From: Trebouxia sp. TZW2008
Taxonomy: Eukaryota; Chlorophyta; Trebouxiophyceae; Trebouxiales; Trebouxiaceae
Direction of reading: 5' to 3'
Assembly: GCA_002118135.1 (NCBI GenBank)
Contig: BDIU01000098.1
Location: 320-64,319, forward strand
DNA: 64,000 nucleotides
The position numbers were made by a program, and so were the translations under genes. Positions 1 to 13,700 of this stretch are shown here, piece after piece; position 1 is the stretch's first letter, and each line of letters opens with the position of its first letter. The notes under the pieces were generated by a model, which made no database searches, was not told the origin of the DNA, and saw only the letters and a program-made list of their open reading frames with translations.

Positions 1-1335
1 CCCAATCTCTTGTGCAGCAATGACATCAAGTCACTCCTTAGCTGCATTCATACCGTGGGTACAGAGGCCCATTGACCTGCAGTCCATGTTGCGTGAGCAT
101 GTGATGCTCCGTTGATGCGCCAGGCAAGAACGTGGCATCATGGTAAAGTTCTTCAGCTTGCTCAGGGCGGCTGCAGACCGTCATTCTTGGCGCAAGCTGA
201 CGAACAATCACATCAAGTATCTCTTGCTTTGGGCGAGTGTAGCGTGACTTTTTCAGAAGCTGTTGGAAATTCCCTTCAAAGTCTGGCAGCTTGGAGTCTG
301 CAGGCATGCAGTGGCGCTTTGACTTGACCAAAGGCAGTTGCAATGTGCTGACCATGCCACCATGTGCCATGCACAGAAGCTTGACAATGCCCAGCCAATA
401 AGAAAGCCGACAGTAAAGAGCATGTACTCTGCTCAGGTCAAAGCAAAGTGAAATGCAAGGCATCAAGAGATGTACAAGCTAGCCAAAGCAGTATAGCAAG
501 ATTGATAACAATATTTGCAAGCACATGCATGCAGACCGGGTCGTTGGAGAGCTGCTGTGCTCACTATGCAGCAAGCAGTTATTGACTTGTCACACAATGA
601 TAAAACTAGAGGACTGCTTGCCTGCTGCCTTTGACTGAGCAATAATGTTGCCAGCATGAAGTGGATTCTCGACGCCACATGCTTGCAAGACTGTCAAAGA
701 AGCGTCTCCCAGCTTAGAACTGGAGTTGACCTCGTTCGCCCACAGATTCTCTGCGTATTTTGCATAGATTGGGTTGATACAAGTGAGGTACCGCTGCAGC
801 TCCTGCTTGGCCTCAAAAATCATCCTGCAGCCACGTCACGCCTAGTATAGCACATACTGGGTACAAAATCATTGTTTTGTTAGCACCTCAAGCCTCAGAG
901 CAGAGTTGGAATGAAAATATCCAAAAAAACGTAGCAGGTCAGTCACCTAAGCAAGCATGCTGGTCTTCAAAATGCGTAGGCGACACCTGCTCTGCGCCAC
1001 AGTTCCTGACTGGGAAGAGTGTGTTCTTGGATGCAGCAGCTGAAGTTAGTAGCTGAGTGGCGCTACAAAAGCTGTGCACAGTACGTACCTACATGAAGTA
1101 CAGTGGACTCTTCAAAAATTTGGCTAGCCGGCTCTACTACTGTGAACACAGTGTCAAGACTTTGCAAGGCTTGTAAGCTGCCTTGGAGCTCTGCAGCGGA
1201 CCGTATTTGACGCCCTGTAATAGTTTGTTCATTGTGCAAGCAAGCAGACATAGAAGTAGTACAATGCAACAACAAAACGCACTTTCACTGCATAGTTGGC
1301 AGCTGCTGACGTGACTCCGCAATATAGACGTCCAT
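1..1335 (-). CDS. Unrecognised partial gene with a SAM-like segment
   Basis: I do not recognise this protein; its 3' end lies outside the window. Three stretches on the minus strand look like exons. About 1214-1090 gives an alpha-helical segment (ITGRQIRSAAELQGSLQALQ and onward) bounded by TTACAG and a GTACGTAC donor. About 820-600 gives a helical segment containing YAENLWANEV and later TVLQACGVENPLHAGNII, whose spacing resembles a sterile alpha motif (SAM) fold. About 330-110 gives a basic, helical segment with KKSRYTRPKQEILDVIVRQL. A small exon near 1020-950 is also possible. The start is uncertain: the ATG at 1335 opens a short frame that meets a stop unless a splice removes it. The SAM-like reading rests on pattern alone; no function is assigned. 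Confidence 0.35.
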
Positions 1336-1791
1336 TGTGCGTATCGTGCCAGCATGCAAACTACAAGGCAGATTAGCTTCGCTCACCTGCATACTTCGAA
1401 GCAGGACGTGCGACAGGCCTGGGAGAGAAAAGCACCGCTGCTTGTTTGTACCATTTGCTGCACGCAGCGCTCTGGGAGAAAGAACCACGGTACGCTCGTT
1501 CGAGCTGGACGACGAAAGCGTATTGAACGAAAGCAAATCAGTTGTTCAACGAGCGGGGCTCTTGGAGCAACCACGTGCTCGTTCTGGTTGTGCGAGAGAG
1601 AGAGAGGTTTTACATCCTTTAGAGCAAGGGAGTCCTGTTACGTAAAGCTCTGTACTGCAGCCGTTACAAACATTTGCTCACAGCCGGGTCGCTAGCTGAA
1701 TGGACAGGCCGTAGCACGACAGCAGACGTCCTTCACGTGTGATTGCCCAGCATTTCTTGTAATCAAGGCCGTTTATTATTGGATAGAGGTC
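1336..1791. other. Divergent intergenic region
   Basis: About 450 bp between the minus-strand gene and the plus-strand HPP gene. Short open frames on both strands overlap one another and show no recognisable protein. It probably holds both promoters. I see no clear TATA box or other defined element. Confidence 0.3.
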
Positions 1792-3655
1792 ATGGCGCTG
1801 CCGGGATGGCCGAAAGCTGATGCCATCCCGGAAGCGACAACGATACACATCGGAGCGGACAGCTCGCATCACGGCTCGCATCACGGCTCTCATCATGGTT
1901 CTCACCACGGCTCACGCCACGGGTCTCGACAAGGATCGCAGCACGGAGGCAGCAACTATGCTCAGGCTCTGCAACTGTCGCGTGAGGCAGGCGGCCAGCT
2001 CGACCGGCGCACAAGTCGCAGGATAGAGAATGGCGAGGCCAGTGGCAACGACTTTGACCAAGACTACGCAGGAGACTATCCTGTCGAAAACGACAAGCAA
2101 GCTCAGCAGGACACCAAAACCAAGACACATAACTATGACCCCAAGCACATAGTCAAGCTGTACTTTGGCAAATGGTTAGGAGGCGTAGATACTGTAAGTC
2201 ACTCTCCACTTTTAGCAATATGCATTGTATACTCAATATGTTGCAGCATCTCTGCAGCACGTTTTTTGCACCATGCCTGTGCCAACATGTGGCACTTGAA
2301 AGCCTGATGTTGCAGGCCTTACCTGTACCTCCTATTTTTGACATGGTTGTCTCCTACATTGGCGCATTCCTTGGCATTCTGTGGGTCTCAGCCTGCGCCC
2401 ATTCCCTGAACAACCAATTTCATGAGAACTTGTTGCCGGCTTCTATGGGAGCTACCGCAGTGCTGTTGTATGGTGTCATGGAGAGTAAACTGGCCCAGCC
2501 TCGCAATGTCATAGGTACGTCTTGAATCTCTTGCACCATTTTTGCATGCATGCTTTGCATGGGCAATACTCTTGTGAGCTGCTATCTACTTCTTGTACAA
2601 TATTATTGGCATCTATCAGGCTTGGACGCTATGACGAATGTGTGTTATATGCTGCATCACAGCGCATCTTGATTCAGCCATTGATGTCACACTCCCTGCA
2701 TCTGCTCAGCACCATGCATTTAAATTGCTCAAAAGCGCTTGAGTAGCCCCCGTGCAGGACTCTCCTGCAAAGCGCTCATGCTTGCATTCCTTGAATTCAC
2801 TTCTGTGTTGCTGAGCTGCATCTGTTTTGCTGCGCAGGTGGACATGTGATATCAGCAGCCATAGGGTGTGCTTTTAGGCTGGCGATCAAGGATGCACAAT
2901 GGATTGCAGCCCCCTTGTCTATGTCTCTGGCCCTGCTTGCCATGCAGCTCACTGGAACTGTACATCCCCCAGGTCAGTCACTTGATTTTCATCTGACAGC
3001 TTGAGAGCTCAAGCATCTTCCTTCTGAGTTCAGCGCATCATATATAGATGAAATGTGTGGGAGCATGCCCCTCTCAATTCTGTGCTGAATCAAGTCTCCT
3101 GGCAAAGCCAATGTTCTGTCAAAACCTGTTGGGGGTTAGACAATCCATCATCATTGTCATTCTTGTGCCTTGCCTGAGGAAGCTAGCCAGCAGCTGCGGC
3201 ATTCAGTGGCCTGCACGTGAGTAGTCAGACTCAACGTCATCCTCGACCTAGATGATGCAAGTTCCATGCTGTCTTCAGCTTTGTATTGAGCTCTGGACGG
3301 CCACCCTCCTGTCATGTATGTCCAAGCACCATATCTTGCAAGTTGTGTTTGCAGCCACTCACCCAATGTACTGTATGCAATGCTGTCACCTGTGTGCATT
3401 CCGCAGCTGGCATTGCCTTGCACATCTCTTATGCCATCACTGCGCTGAGCTGCATGTATTGACATTGGAGTTTCTGCAGGTGGTGCAAGTGCAATCATTG
3501 CAGCCACTGTCAATCCTTTGCCGCCCTGGCATGGCTTCAGCTTTGTCGTGGTTGTGCTGGTGGCATCAGCTGGCATGACCTTGATAGCTGTCATTGTGAA
3601 CAATGTGCACCATAAGAAACGGTATCCTACATACTGGTTTGGAGGCAAATGGTAA
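1792..3655 (+). CDS. HPP-family integral membrane protein
   Basis: A four-exon gene (1792-2193, 2316-2514, 2838-2972, 3480-3655) giving 303 residues in one continuous frame. Exon 1 codes a long hydrophilic N-terminal part of about 134 residues with His-Gly-Ser repeats. Exons 2-4 code the hydrophobic HPP domain: a first membrane segment (MVVSYIGAFLGILWVSA), a second ending LAMQLTGTVHPPGGAS, which carries the His-Pro-Pro signature, and a third (FSFVVVVLVASAGMTLIAVIV). The HPP motif is split by intron 3, between the Pro and Gly codons. HPP proteins include the plant plastid nitrite transporter NITR2, so anion transport is possible, but the substrate is not shown here. The protein ends shortly after the last membrane segment. 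The domain call is firm; function and location are open. Confidence 0.85.
1861..1953 (+). repeat. 12-bp coding minisatellite (His-His-Gly-Ser repeats)
   Basis: About seven imperfect copies of a 12-bp unit coding HHGS, decaying at the 3' end to RHGS, RQGS and QHGG. They lie in exon 1 of the HPP gene. The His-rich run could bind metal ions, but that is inference. Confidence 0.85.
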
Positions 3656-4705
3656 CGTAGCGTGCTGAACATTCAAGAGTGCAGAGGGACAATCTGACAC
3701 AGCTCTTGTTGGTGATTTTGCAGTAACTAATGCTCAGCCCAGTGATCCTGTTGTGCACATGATGCCGTGCAAACAGGACACATTTTGATTTACTCAGTTG
3801 TGTACAATGGCTTTAGTAAGCATCAATATAGACTGTGTTATTGCTTAGCCTGAAGCTGCACATGGTGTCAACCAGCAATGTCTACATCTGTGGCCCCCTG
3901 ACTTGCCATTTCTTTTATTCGTTCCTATCATATGCCCCATGAAGACGCTTGTCTTTGTGTTACTGTGTACCAAGATGCTGTGCGGCAAGACAATCTATGC
4001 AATTTTTGACTGTACCAATCTTAGCTCAGTCCCACATTTTAAAAGTCCGTGAGTGACAGCATGTAGAGCATCAAAAACTTTGAGCGCAAAGCATCGCCTG
4101 CTGTGACACTAGATGCAACTTGCTAGATTGTCGTTCTCTTCTTGCATACCAATGCATGGACAGCTCATCTTTGTCAGTCACAGAGCGCTGTTTTTCATGT
4201 CTGCTGACCAGTCGTGATCAGTTTTCAAGCGCTTGCTGATACTATATGTTTGCATCACTATCATTCAGAGTCACAGATATGGTGGTTGAAGACGGCTTGG
4301 CGTACCCTTTCTCACAGATACAGAAGCAACTTTGAGCTTTTTGCACAGAACTCACTTGAGTTGAGTGATCTTTCGGTTTTTTTATGCGAAGCGAGTTGCA
4401 CTTCAGGCTCGACCGGTCAAACTTTGCATCATGTTGCATATAAGAGGCTCTGCAGCTGTAATATCAATAAACAAGCTCAATTGTAGTGATCACATTTGGT
4501 TCACACACATCTGGGCCATGCTCAGCACCACTCATTGTGCACCAGAGCTTTACACAGCGAGCCTGGAGAGCACTTTCTGCCTTTCTGTTCGAAGCATGGT
4601 CGTCCTCTGTGCACTCAAAATCACTGCCAGACTGTGCAAACATAAGACTGTCCTTTGCTGAATAGTGATGCTGCTATATAGCTAGTCTTAGCACTGATCT
4701 TGCAG
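3656..4705. other. Unresolved stretch between HPP and the GREB1-like gene
   Basis: About 1 kb holding the HPP 3' UTR and the unresolved 5' end of the next plus-strand gene. Open frames at 4214-4486 and 4365-4661 are short and not convincing as exons. The first exon of the GREB1-like gene is probably here, because the exon at 4706 starts after a TTGCAG acceptor and has no ATG at its head. Confidence 0.3.
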
Positions 4706-7700
4706 GTCTGCACAGACTCTTCTACAGCCAGATACACTTGAAGCTATTGAGCGCGCAGCTAGCAAGTACGAAGCGCATTTCAGAAAGGTCGTCAAAGATG
4801 CGAAACAACAATTGCTGGAATTGGTGGCAGATCTTGATGGCAGTGACGCTGCCAGCTATGCAAAGGAACGTGGTTTTCAGTTTGAGCGCTTGCCATGGGT
4901 GCAGCCAAGCAAACCGCGTCAGCTGATGGCCCACACTATCTTCAGTTCTGACTCAGGAACAATGACACAGCAACAGCAGCAAGCTATTGCTTCGGTGCTA
5001 GCAGCCTTTGACACCTCTGAAGATCCATGTTTGCTGGCATTGACACAAACTGTCCCAGATGTCCTTGTATATGCAGCAATGCTCAGCGGTAACAAGGCCG
5101 AGCTGTCGTGGAGGGTGGCTGGTCACTGGAAAGCCGTCACACAGCTTGCAGTGGTTCTACGCAGCGATGCAGACATTCAGGAAGCACAGGCAAAACCCCC
5201 CCTTCCCAAGCAATACAGCTTGCCAGCATCACTCACTGTTGAGATAGCTCAGCCTTCCTCCTTGGGCTCTAGCCAGACCAGCACTGCATTCCAACTTCTG
5301 ATAGATGTGGTAGACAATGCTCCTGATAAGGTACATAACAATGCCTTGCTGCAAGTTGCTGCTGATTTGGATGTGTAAGGCATCTGACTTTCAGCCTTTC
5401 CTATGCACCAGTCAGATACAGGTCTGCGGCACAAAATGTTTTGCGCCGACAGTTCTCGGCGTCTTGTCTGGTGGCCAGAAATCGGGCAATTTGCATGCAC
5501 TGATCAGGAGGACAAGAAGATTCACAGAGGTCAACTATATCACACATGTTGCGCAGGTTGTTGTCTTCAAACAGCTGCCAGGCACAAATAGCAAGCACAA
5601 TCTTTACGACGAGGTCAGACATCACTTGGGGGGCGATACTTTTCAGATGCGCATTCTGTCACTGCAGATAGGGCCAGCAGCAGGCAACACAGGCCCAACA
5701 TATCATTTGCAGGTCAGCATGCAACCATTCCTGAGCTTAGCATGGCCCTGTAAGTTCTGCCACATGTGCATCCTTACATGATTCTTTTCCTGCTTGGCAC
5801 CATCAGATGCAGATTTGACCACATGGTACTCTTGTGCAACAAGCAGCAGCTAAAACAGAGCAAATCTGGTTTGCTGGGTCATATAGGACATCTCTGAAGG
5901 CAACGCATTGGAAGATTTGGTGCTCAACAAGTTCTTGAAGGCCTTAACACCTGAGGAGTTCAGCGCATTCAGTGCTGAAGAAGCTTGCGGAATCAGCATC
6001 GGCCTTGCAATCAATGTGCCATCAGACCCAAAAGCTGTGAGTGAGCCTCTCCCAATCCCTAGTGCCCACTTGCAAGACATCTCAGAGCTGGATGAGCTTG
6101 TGGTCGCAGGCGTTCAGAAGCAGTAGCACAAGAGCTGCTGAAGCGCATTTTACTGATCACAGGTGAGATGCTCCCTGTGAAATCTTTCTCCACATCTGAT
6201 GTGAGTCACCACTGTCCGCCTGTTGCGAAGATTGGTGACCTTGTCGAAAGTCTGCAAATTTGCTTCGTTCTTTTGATGTGTGGCTGAAGCAACCATCATG
6301 CAATATGTTTCATAAGGAAAATGCTTCAGCTCATAAGCGCCCATTAGCTGCATATTTCAGGTGTGTGCCTGGCAAACGCGCCAAAATCATCATGTTTGCA
6401 GCACATGCCCTTCACAGATGCAAGGAACAACAGCATGTGTTTTGTGATCGGCCCGATGATCCCAGGCTGTGCAGAGGCCTTTCAGTACGACTCATCCTGG
6501 GTCAAGAAGAGCATCGGAGAGCTTCAAAAGCAGTTTCTGCAGGGCGTGGAGTTCATTGTTATAACACCCGCATTTCAAACGCTCCGGCAGCAGACCATGC
6601 AACGCATCGTTGATGCTGGGCTTGCAGATGGACACTCTGAGAATGTTGTGAACCCGTACATTTGGGCATCAAAGGTGACCCGGAACCGTAAAAGCCACAT
6701 GCATTTACTGAAGGTCACCGATGCACAGCTCGATGTTGCCACATGCACGTCACATTCCAGCTTGTATATGGCTCTGTTGACTGTCAATGTGAGATCCTTA
6801 ATATTTAGCAAATGTCGTACAAGGCGCCAAATGTGACCACCTGCCTTGCAATTGTGCCACGAATTATGCAGAAACCTTAGTCTTGCTGTTTCGTATCCCA
6901 ATTTCTTTGGTGCAGGATGCCTACCTGCGCTTTAGAGATCAGGTCATGGATGAGCAGAACAAGAACAAGCTGTTTGTCATGAATGTGGACGAGTGCCATG
7001 TTGGTATCAAGGCTCATCAAGCTCATGACATGATTGTCAATGACTTCAGCTGGGGCGATGGGGACCAAGCACAGCGCAGCAAATGTGACAAATGAGGAGT
7101 GCCACATGCCAGCAGCGGTGAAATGTTGGAGCAGCCAAATCTCGTTACCATACTTGTTAGTGCCACCCCTAACAACCTGCTCACCAACAAGTCCAGGTTA
7201 CCACATCTTCTGTTTACATCTGCACCTCAAACAGCTGGCCAGGGCAATCAGCCAGCTATTGAAATCTTCAGCAAGACAGCAGGAAGTTGGCAATCTCAGC
7301 AACGTGACTTGGGGTTGTCCTCAGAGGAAGTGAAGGCTACGCGCTGCAAGAAGGTATGTGACATGCCTGTGATGGTCTGCTCCTGTATACAGTGCCTTCC
7401 CTTTGTAATGACTGCTGCGTCTACCAAGAAAGTTGTCTGTATACCAGTTTATTCTTGCTGAGAGGTGCCATTGCAGTCAGAATACAGTGGTTGATTTCCA
7501 ATTGCCTTGTCCCTACATCGAGGATATCATGACATTGAGTGTTCTTGCAAAAAGAACTCGCTGTATTAGCATTGCTCCTGCTTGCTTGCAAACAACGCCT
7601 GTAAGATGGCAATGGGGCCTTTTCAGGTTGGCGTAATGGTTGTTGCTGGTGTTAATGTCGATTGAAGGGTGGACACCAACAATGGAATTGATGCTGAAGG

Positions 7701-10700
7701 TGATGCTGATGCATGTGGGTTGTCACTGGTGGTAACGTCAGTCGTACGGTGGTCATTGACAGTGGCATCAGTGCTGAAGGTCATGCTGATGTTGAACATC
7801 TGTTGTTGCAGGACATGCAAGAGCTGCATGTGGTGGACTGGGCAGAGTGTGACAAACCAGCTGCACCTTACAGGCGCATTGAGCACTACATGGTGTCAGT
7901 TTTCAAGCCCAAGAGCAATCTTCACGGAGTCATCTGTGACCCTGAGTTCACAAAGATGAAGAGCATCACCAGATCTTGGCTCAGGTCCACATGTTGCACA
8001 TGCATTTGCTTTGCTTCTTCACAGCAGCGCTGTTGCTATGGCCATTTTTGCGCTGCAACACTGCAGCGCTTGCAAGGCTAACGGGCTGTGTACAAGCAGG
8101 GGTATTGCTGACGTGTCAAGCAAGCTGCAGCAACAGTAGTGTATAGATGCTGTACCCTGTTTGTCACTTACATGATAAACATGATTTAAGCTGAGACTAG
8201 CAGCTTCTGCAGGGAAGCTAAGGCGAAGTCAAGCGGACAGCAAGCTGTCACAGATAAGAGTGTCAGGCAGAAACGCATTGTTGTCAGCGATCATACCCTC
8301 ATGGTCAGCTATGTGACGTCACTGCAATACTTTGCAATCTTTCGCTGTGATTCTGGTTTCCAAAGTGACGGGCACCTTCTGGATCTTGCAAATGCCAATG
8401 AGCTTGGGGAATGCAAACGGCGTATACAGAGCGCTGCCCACATCAATGCTTTTGTGGACAGTGTCACCACCATTCTCACTGCCTCAGCTGAAGACCTCAT
8501 GCAGGCCTTGCTGGCCTGGGCTCTGACCTCATCCAAAAGACTGCATCATCACCATGGATTGGCAAAATTCTGAGCGGTGAGGACAGCAGCAATGCAATGC
8601 AAGGCTACGACTGCGCTTGGTCAGCCAAAGCAGAGCTTACTGATAGGCTGACCATTTGGTTTGCGCACAAGCTGCAAGGCGAGGTGCAGCGCCATACAGC
8701 TGGGCACCGTGCAGAAGAAGATGACCAAGTCTTCAATGAGACTGATAGCATTGTGGCTGCTGTGCTTGACATGCGCCCTGATGCTGTTGCCAGCACATCA
8801 ACAGGTGAGATGTTCGTGTGCACCGCATTGTGTTGCGTGTGGCAACATTGAAGCACAGTCATATACCTCATAGGTCTCATTGTGCTGCCAGGAACAACGT
8901 CCATTGCAGAGCATGCATATATGTCTGCATGTGTTGCGTATGCAGTGCCGCTGTGTCGCACAGCATCAGTCTTTAGACTACGAATTGCAACCTGATGATA
9001 TGCATGCACTTGAGCGTCACAAGACAGTGTATTTTGCTTTGCAGACGCCCGCAACCGCAGCAGCCAGATGAGTGGCAACATGGTGGTCATACGAGTGGCA
9101 GATGCAGGCATTGGTGCTGAATTCGGGGCTGTGCTGAACAAGGTGCTCACCTACAGTAGCACACAGACGGTGCATGCTGTTTGGATGGCATCCCAGCAGG
9201 ATCCCCTTGGCTGGCAAAGATTTGAGGTCATACCTGATGTCGGCAAGACTGAACAGCAACAGTTTGCCCAGAGGATATCAGCATGGGCTGACTTCAGGCA
9301 AGTCAAATTTGTCTGTTTGTCAGACATCATCATCTTCAGTAAGAGTCCATTGACCTGCCAAAGGAGCAAATGACACTGCCCTTGAAAGCAGTGCATGCTC
9401 ATATTGCACGATGCTGCTGACTTGGTGGTGCATGCCAATGTCAGTCTACAACCTACTGCACGATTGGATGCAAGGCAAGCAATTCAAGAAATGCTCTGAG
9501 TGGCAAACTCTCTCTGTCATGTAAGCTTGATGCCTTTGCATGTGCGGCTAACAGTCTAATACGCATTATGATTCACAGTCCTTTGGCTCAATTGTTCTTG
9601 CTTTTGGCATTGTCTGTGCGGACCTCTGCTGGGTTCCTAAGGCAGCAACGCACATGACTGCTTCGACAGGCAGCTGTCAGCTCAGCACCCTGCTCGTTCA
9701 CAGCATGCGTACACAGCTTGGCTGGAAGAAGCCAACCGTATGGCCAGTCTACAGTCCTACAGAGCCTATAAGGGTCAGATGTCAGGCAGCAAGGGAGCCT
9801 TACAATACAGCGATCTGCATGGGGTACCCTGCTTCCTTATCCTGTGTGAGAAGGGCCGCATGGGAGACACATTCCCGGAAACCTTCTGCTGTCTGGACTT
9901 GTGTATTCGCACAGCGGTTCAGCACAGCACCTTCACACAGGAGTTTGGCAGGCTCTGCAGATACCCAGCTACAGAGGCAGTCGCCAGTAGCACTGCAGCC
10001 CAAGACACAACACAGAGCGTACACCAAAATCGCTTGTCCATGTTACAACAGGCATTGTGCTATGCACATGGTCAGGGCGAGGCGCATCCCAGCATGTCAT
10101 CTTTGCTTGGTAATCCTGCTGGCAAAAGGCTGAAGCCATGCACTCATTATGAACGCTCAAAGTAGCATGTCATCTTTGCTGGGTGACCCTGCTGATAATT
10201 GGCTGATGTCACTCATTGTGGATGTGCAGAGATGTGTACATAGAGTGACATGTTTGCTGCCTCTTGATGCGACAAGGCTTTCTTCCTCTGTGCTGAGACA
10301 TGCTTGCATTGTGAAGGACGCATCAGCATGCACTGCACTAAAGGTAGGCTACCTTGATGCATCATCACTAACTTGACCCATCATCACGCAAGGGTCTTCA
10401 GACAGAGTTACTGCCCCTGCAGGAACCCTTTTGCGACCAGACTGGCAGTCAAGAATGGAGGCATTGGCGTTAGCCAGCAGCTCCAGCTTCAGACAATTGC
10501 AATGCAGCCTCAATGCTTTTTGGCACCCTGATGCAAACACCCAGATGCAGCAGCTGCAGCAACATGCCATGCAATGCCTCAACTGTGTTTTGACCATGCC
10601 AGGCGCTCACAGCACAGACAAGCTCATTGCAGACCTCACTTTGCATGCAGTCTTGCAGCGTATACAGTCTGAGGTGCAAGACTCACACCCAGATATCAAG

Positions 10701-13700
10701 CAGCTGCACAAGTCTTTCCTTGAATTGGCAGACTGGCGGCAAGCAGTTCTGTTTGGATGGGATGGTATTGGTCGCCTGCACCATCATCCAGATGCCCCAC
10801 ACATGGACAAGCCAGTGCGCCTCTTTGTTGATGGCAGATTTGTTGTGGATGCAATCGACAGCCCTAATTTGGCTTGTCAATTCCTGCTGTCAGATAGCGC
10901 GCTACAGACAGCTGCTCAAGCTTCACACCCTGGCAAGATCAGCATGGCTCGGTAAGGCAACATGATAACTCTGGCTGTTTGATGGCGCTGGCCCCTCACC
11001 AGTCAGCTTTTGCTGATTTGGACAGCAGGGATGCAGAATGATTGCAACTTTACAGCAGTCAGTAAAATCACCTCCCACTTGAGCTGAGCACGTTTCAGTA
11101 CTCAGCTCAAGTGCTACAGGTCGCTTGATGCACAGGCACTGTGTTGAGCTTTTTGTGAGCTCCAGTCTGTACACTGCAGGTACAAGCATTGCCTGCCATA
11201 TGCATTGGTGACAGAAAAGGCAGCCCAGCAAATTGCCAGCGCTCGCACAGTGACCATGAAGCGCTGGCTTAATGAGCCTGGCTCCCATGTGTATGCAGAG
11301 GAGGTGGTAGACAATTTTGCCAGCGTAAGTCTAGATCTTCCTTGCGTTTGTGCGGGCCTAGGTGTCAAATCAATCAATTACGCAAGTCCAGCTCTTGCGT
11401 CTCTGGCTGCTTTGCGTCAGTTTCTGACTCAGGCAGAGACATCTTTCGACTGTGTACATGCAAACACCCAAGGTGAATGCACGGCGTTTGCAAATGCGAC
11501 AGAGCTCTGCATGTACACTGGAATGATGTGTCAAGCCATTTGTTGAGCTGCACCGTTTTGCCCATCAATTGTTGCGGTTGACGACTTGTAGGAAAATGAG
11601 ATTCATTTTTGATGCTGATGGATACAAGTGATCAAACATTAACTGAGCCACATGCCTCTCTCAGTGAAGTCCTTGTCACAATCACGATGGATTCGTTCAT
11701 TAAATCTGTCACATGCAGGCTGGCAACATGGACAAATACATGCGCAAAGTCCATCGCAGCGTTGCGCTCAAGGGTCACCAACTGCAGGATGTCCGCCGTC
11801 ACTTCAAGCCTACAGATGACAGCTATGACAACGTGTCAAAGGCTGAGCTTCAGCACCATACACATAGACTGCTGCTGAAAGCAGAGCCACAAGTCGGAAA
11901 GACAGGTATGCCCGCTGCACATGCACACTTCTGCTACTTAGAAGCGAAATGTCAGTGATACCCTATCACGGCTGTCCAAACAACTGACATAGGAGAACTG
12001 GCAGCGATTTGTTGCACCCATGTTGCAAAGGTAGGTGCATCAGCAAAAAGACGCTGGGAGCCCCCAGTTCTCACACGACCTGTACATGGAATGTATGCAT
12101 GCATCTGCAACCAGCGTGCTGCCAGCGTGAGCGAGTCTGTGTTGCTGTTGACTGAGCCAGCACAGCTAAGCGACCTGTCCACCAGTGAATCACCACACTC
12201 TTCACATCAGTGATTGATACTGTACATTACTTGCATATTGGGTGTGATGCATGGGCCCCAACATATGGCATATTTCACAATTTGCGCTGCATCTCAGTGC
12301 TTCGAACTCATTGCGTACTACTCATCAAATGTTTAGTATTATGTATGGTCATTTACTGCTGTCTACACCTGTGGCACAGGAGCATACATTGCAGTGTTGA
12401 TCAAGCTGAAGCAGATCTTACAGCCGCTGCTGATGCCAGCACCCTCAGCTCCATCCTCTGAGGTACATCAGCTGAAGCAGCGGGATCCTATGCAGTGGCG
12501 ATGGCCATATTTCATGGACCTTGTCGGCCAATTTCCAGACTATGGCAGTCTGAAGCCCTCCAAGTATGTCATCAAGGTGATGCAGGCAAAACCAAAACAT
12601 GCATTCTCACAGAATGGCTGATCCTACAAATAGTGACACTCTTGATCAGTACACTTGTAGTGCTTCATTATGTTTACAGACTAGGTTGCTGAAAGACAGT
12701 CGCTTGGTGACCATTCGTACCTAGCAAGGCCTTTGAGCCTAACAGCATGTGTTTATATGTATGCAGGTGTGTACGTTTGCATTCTGTAGAGTCATGCACG
12801 CTGATCTCTGGCAAGCACTGACACCTAGCAAATCTGTGTGCTTTGCGTGCCAATGACCCCTGTCCCCCAATGCAATCCTTGCCACTTACAAATCAGCCTG
12901 GTCCCTCACTTGACTTGCCGCTGAGTATGCCAAAATGTGTAGGCTTTTCTTTCCTGTTTCTCATCTCTTCTGCATCTTGTACCTTGCTGTGATTGCAGCA
13001 TGGCATGCGACCCTTGCAACATTGCCGTCTGCAGGTGGTTCTTCAGCGCGTTTGCTTGCTGGCCAAGGCAGCAAATGCACAGCCCAGCTCTGGCTGGTTT
13101 GGTGCGTACAAACAGCTGATGCTGAGTCCTGAGGGCGAGTACGTGCAAAGCAAGGCAGGCATAGACATTCTGCAGAGGCTGGAGGTAGCAATGGCTAATA
13201 GAGCGTGTCCTGTGGTCTGTTTCAGCCAGCCAATCAGAGTTGTCAACCCACGCACCTTTGCGCAGGTTAGCTGATTTCCATTTGTCTGGAAGATCATGTG
13301 TGCACGTCAGTGCTCAAATGCAGGAATCATAGCAGTGTTTTGTCAGTTCATGTGCTAGCAGAATGATGGTCGGCACACTGGCAAGTGATTCTGTCAAGCT
13401 TCTGCAGGTGATTGATTGGGATGGCAGGATGAAAGATGTTGTTGATAGCAGTACGGTCCTGGCCAATTCAGTTGAGTTTTCAGTTGAAGCCCAGAAGCTT
13501 ATGAGGTCAGTCATGTCACTTTGGTTGAGATGTGAGCAGCATAACGGTCAAAAGCTCTTTGTCGGGCTCTACTGTACAACTACGCACTTTGAGCTTTCAT
13601 GCAATCAGTACAGAGTGAAAGCGTGTGCTGCCCCAAATGACGTGCAACATTAGGCAGACAACAGAAAAGGAAAAAGTCTTTGCCTGTCTGAAGGTCTGTT

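Larger units (their letters stand above)
6361..12600 (+). other. Circularly permuted SF2 helicase-like module (GREB1-like gene)
   Basis: Within the GREB1-like gene, the DExH box (LFVMNVDECHVG) and the SAT motif (LVSATPNNLL) come first. The arginine-finger-like motif VI (FTQEFGRLCRYP) comes next, and the P-loop (AEPQVGKTGAYIAVLIKLKQ) comes last, joined over the intron 11906-12379. A standard SF2 helicase has the P-loop first. Lys-Thr of the P-loop, Asp-Glu of motif II and Arg of motif VI are all present, so ATP binding is plausible. The order matches what has been described for GREB1. Confidence 0.65.

Noticed and set aside
3157..3672. 171-residue minus-strand ORF
   Set aside because: It lies antisense to the last HPP exon and has no domain; the plus strand carries the conserved HPP protein.
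8605..9150. 181-residue minus-strand ORF
   Set aside because: Antisense to exons of the GREB1-like gene, low-complexity, no recognisable motif.
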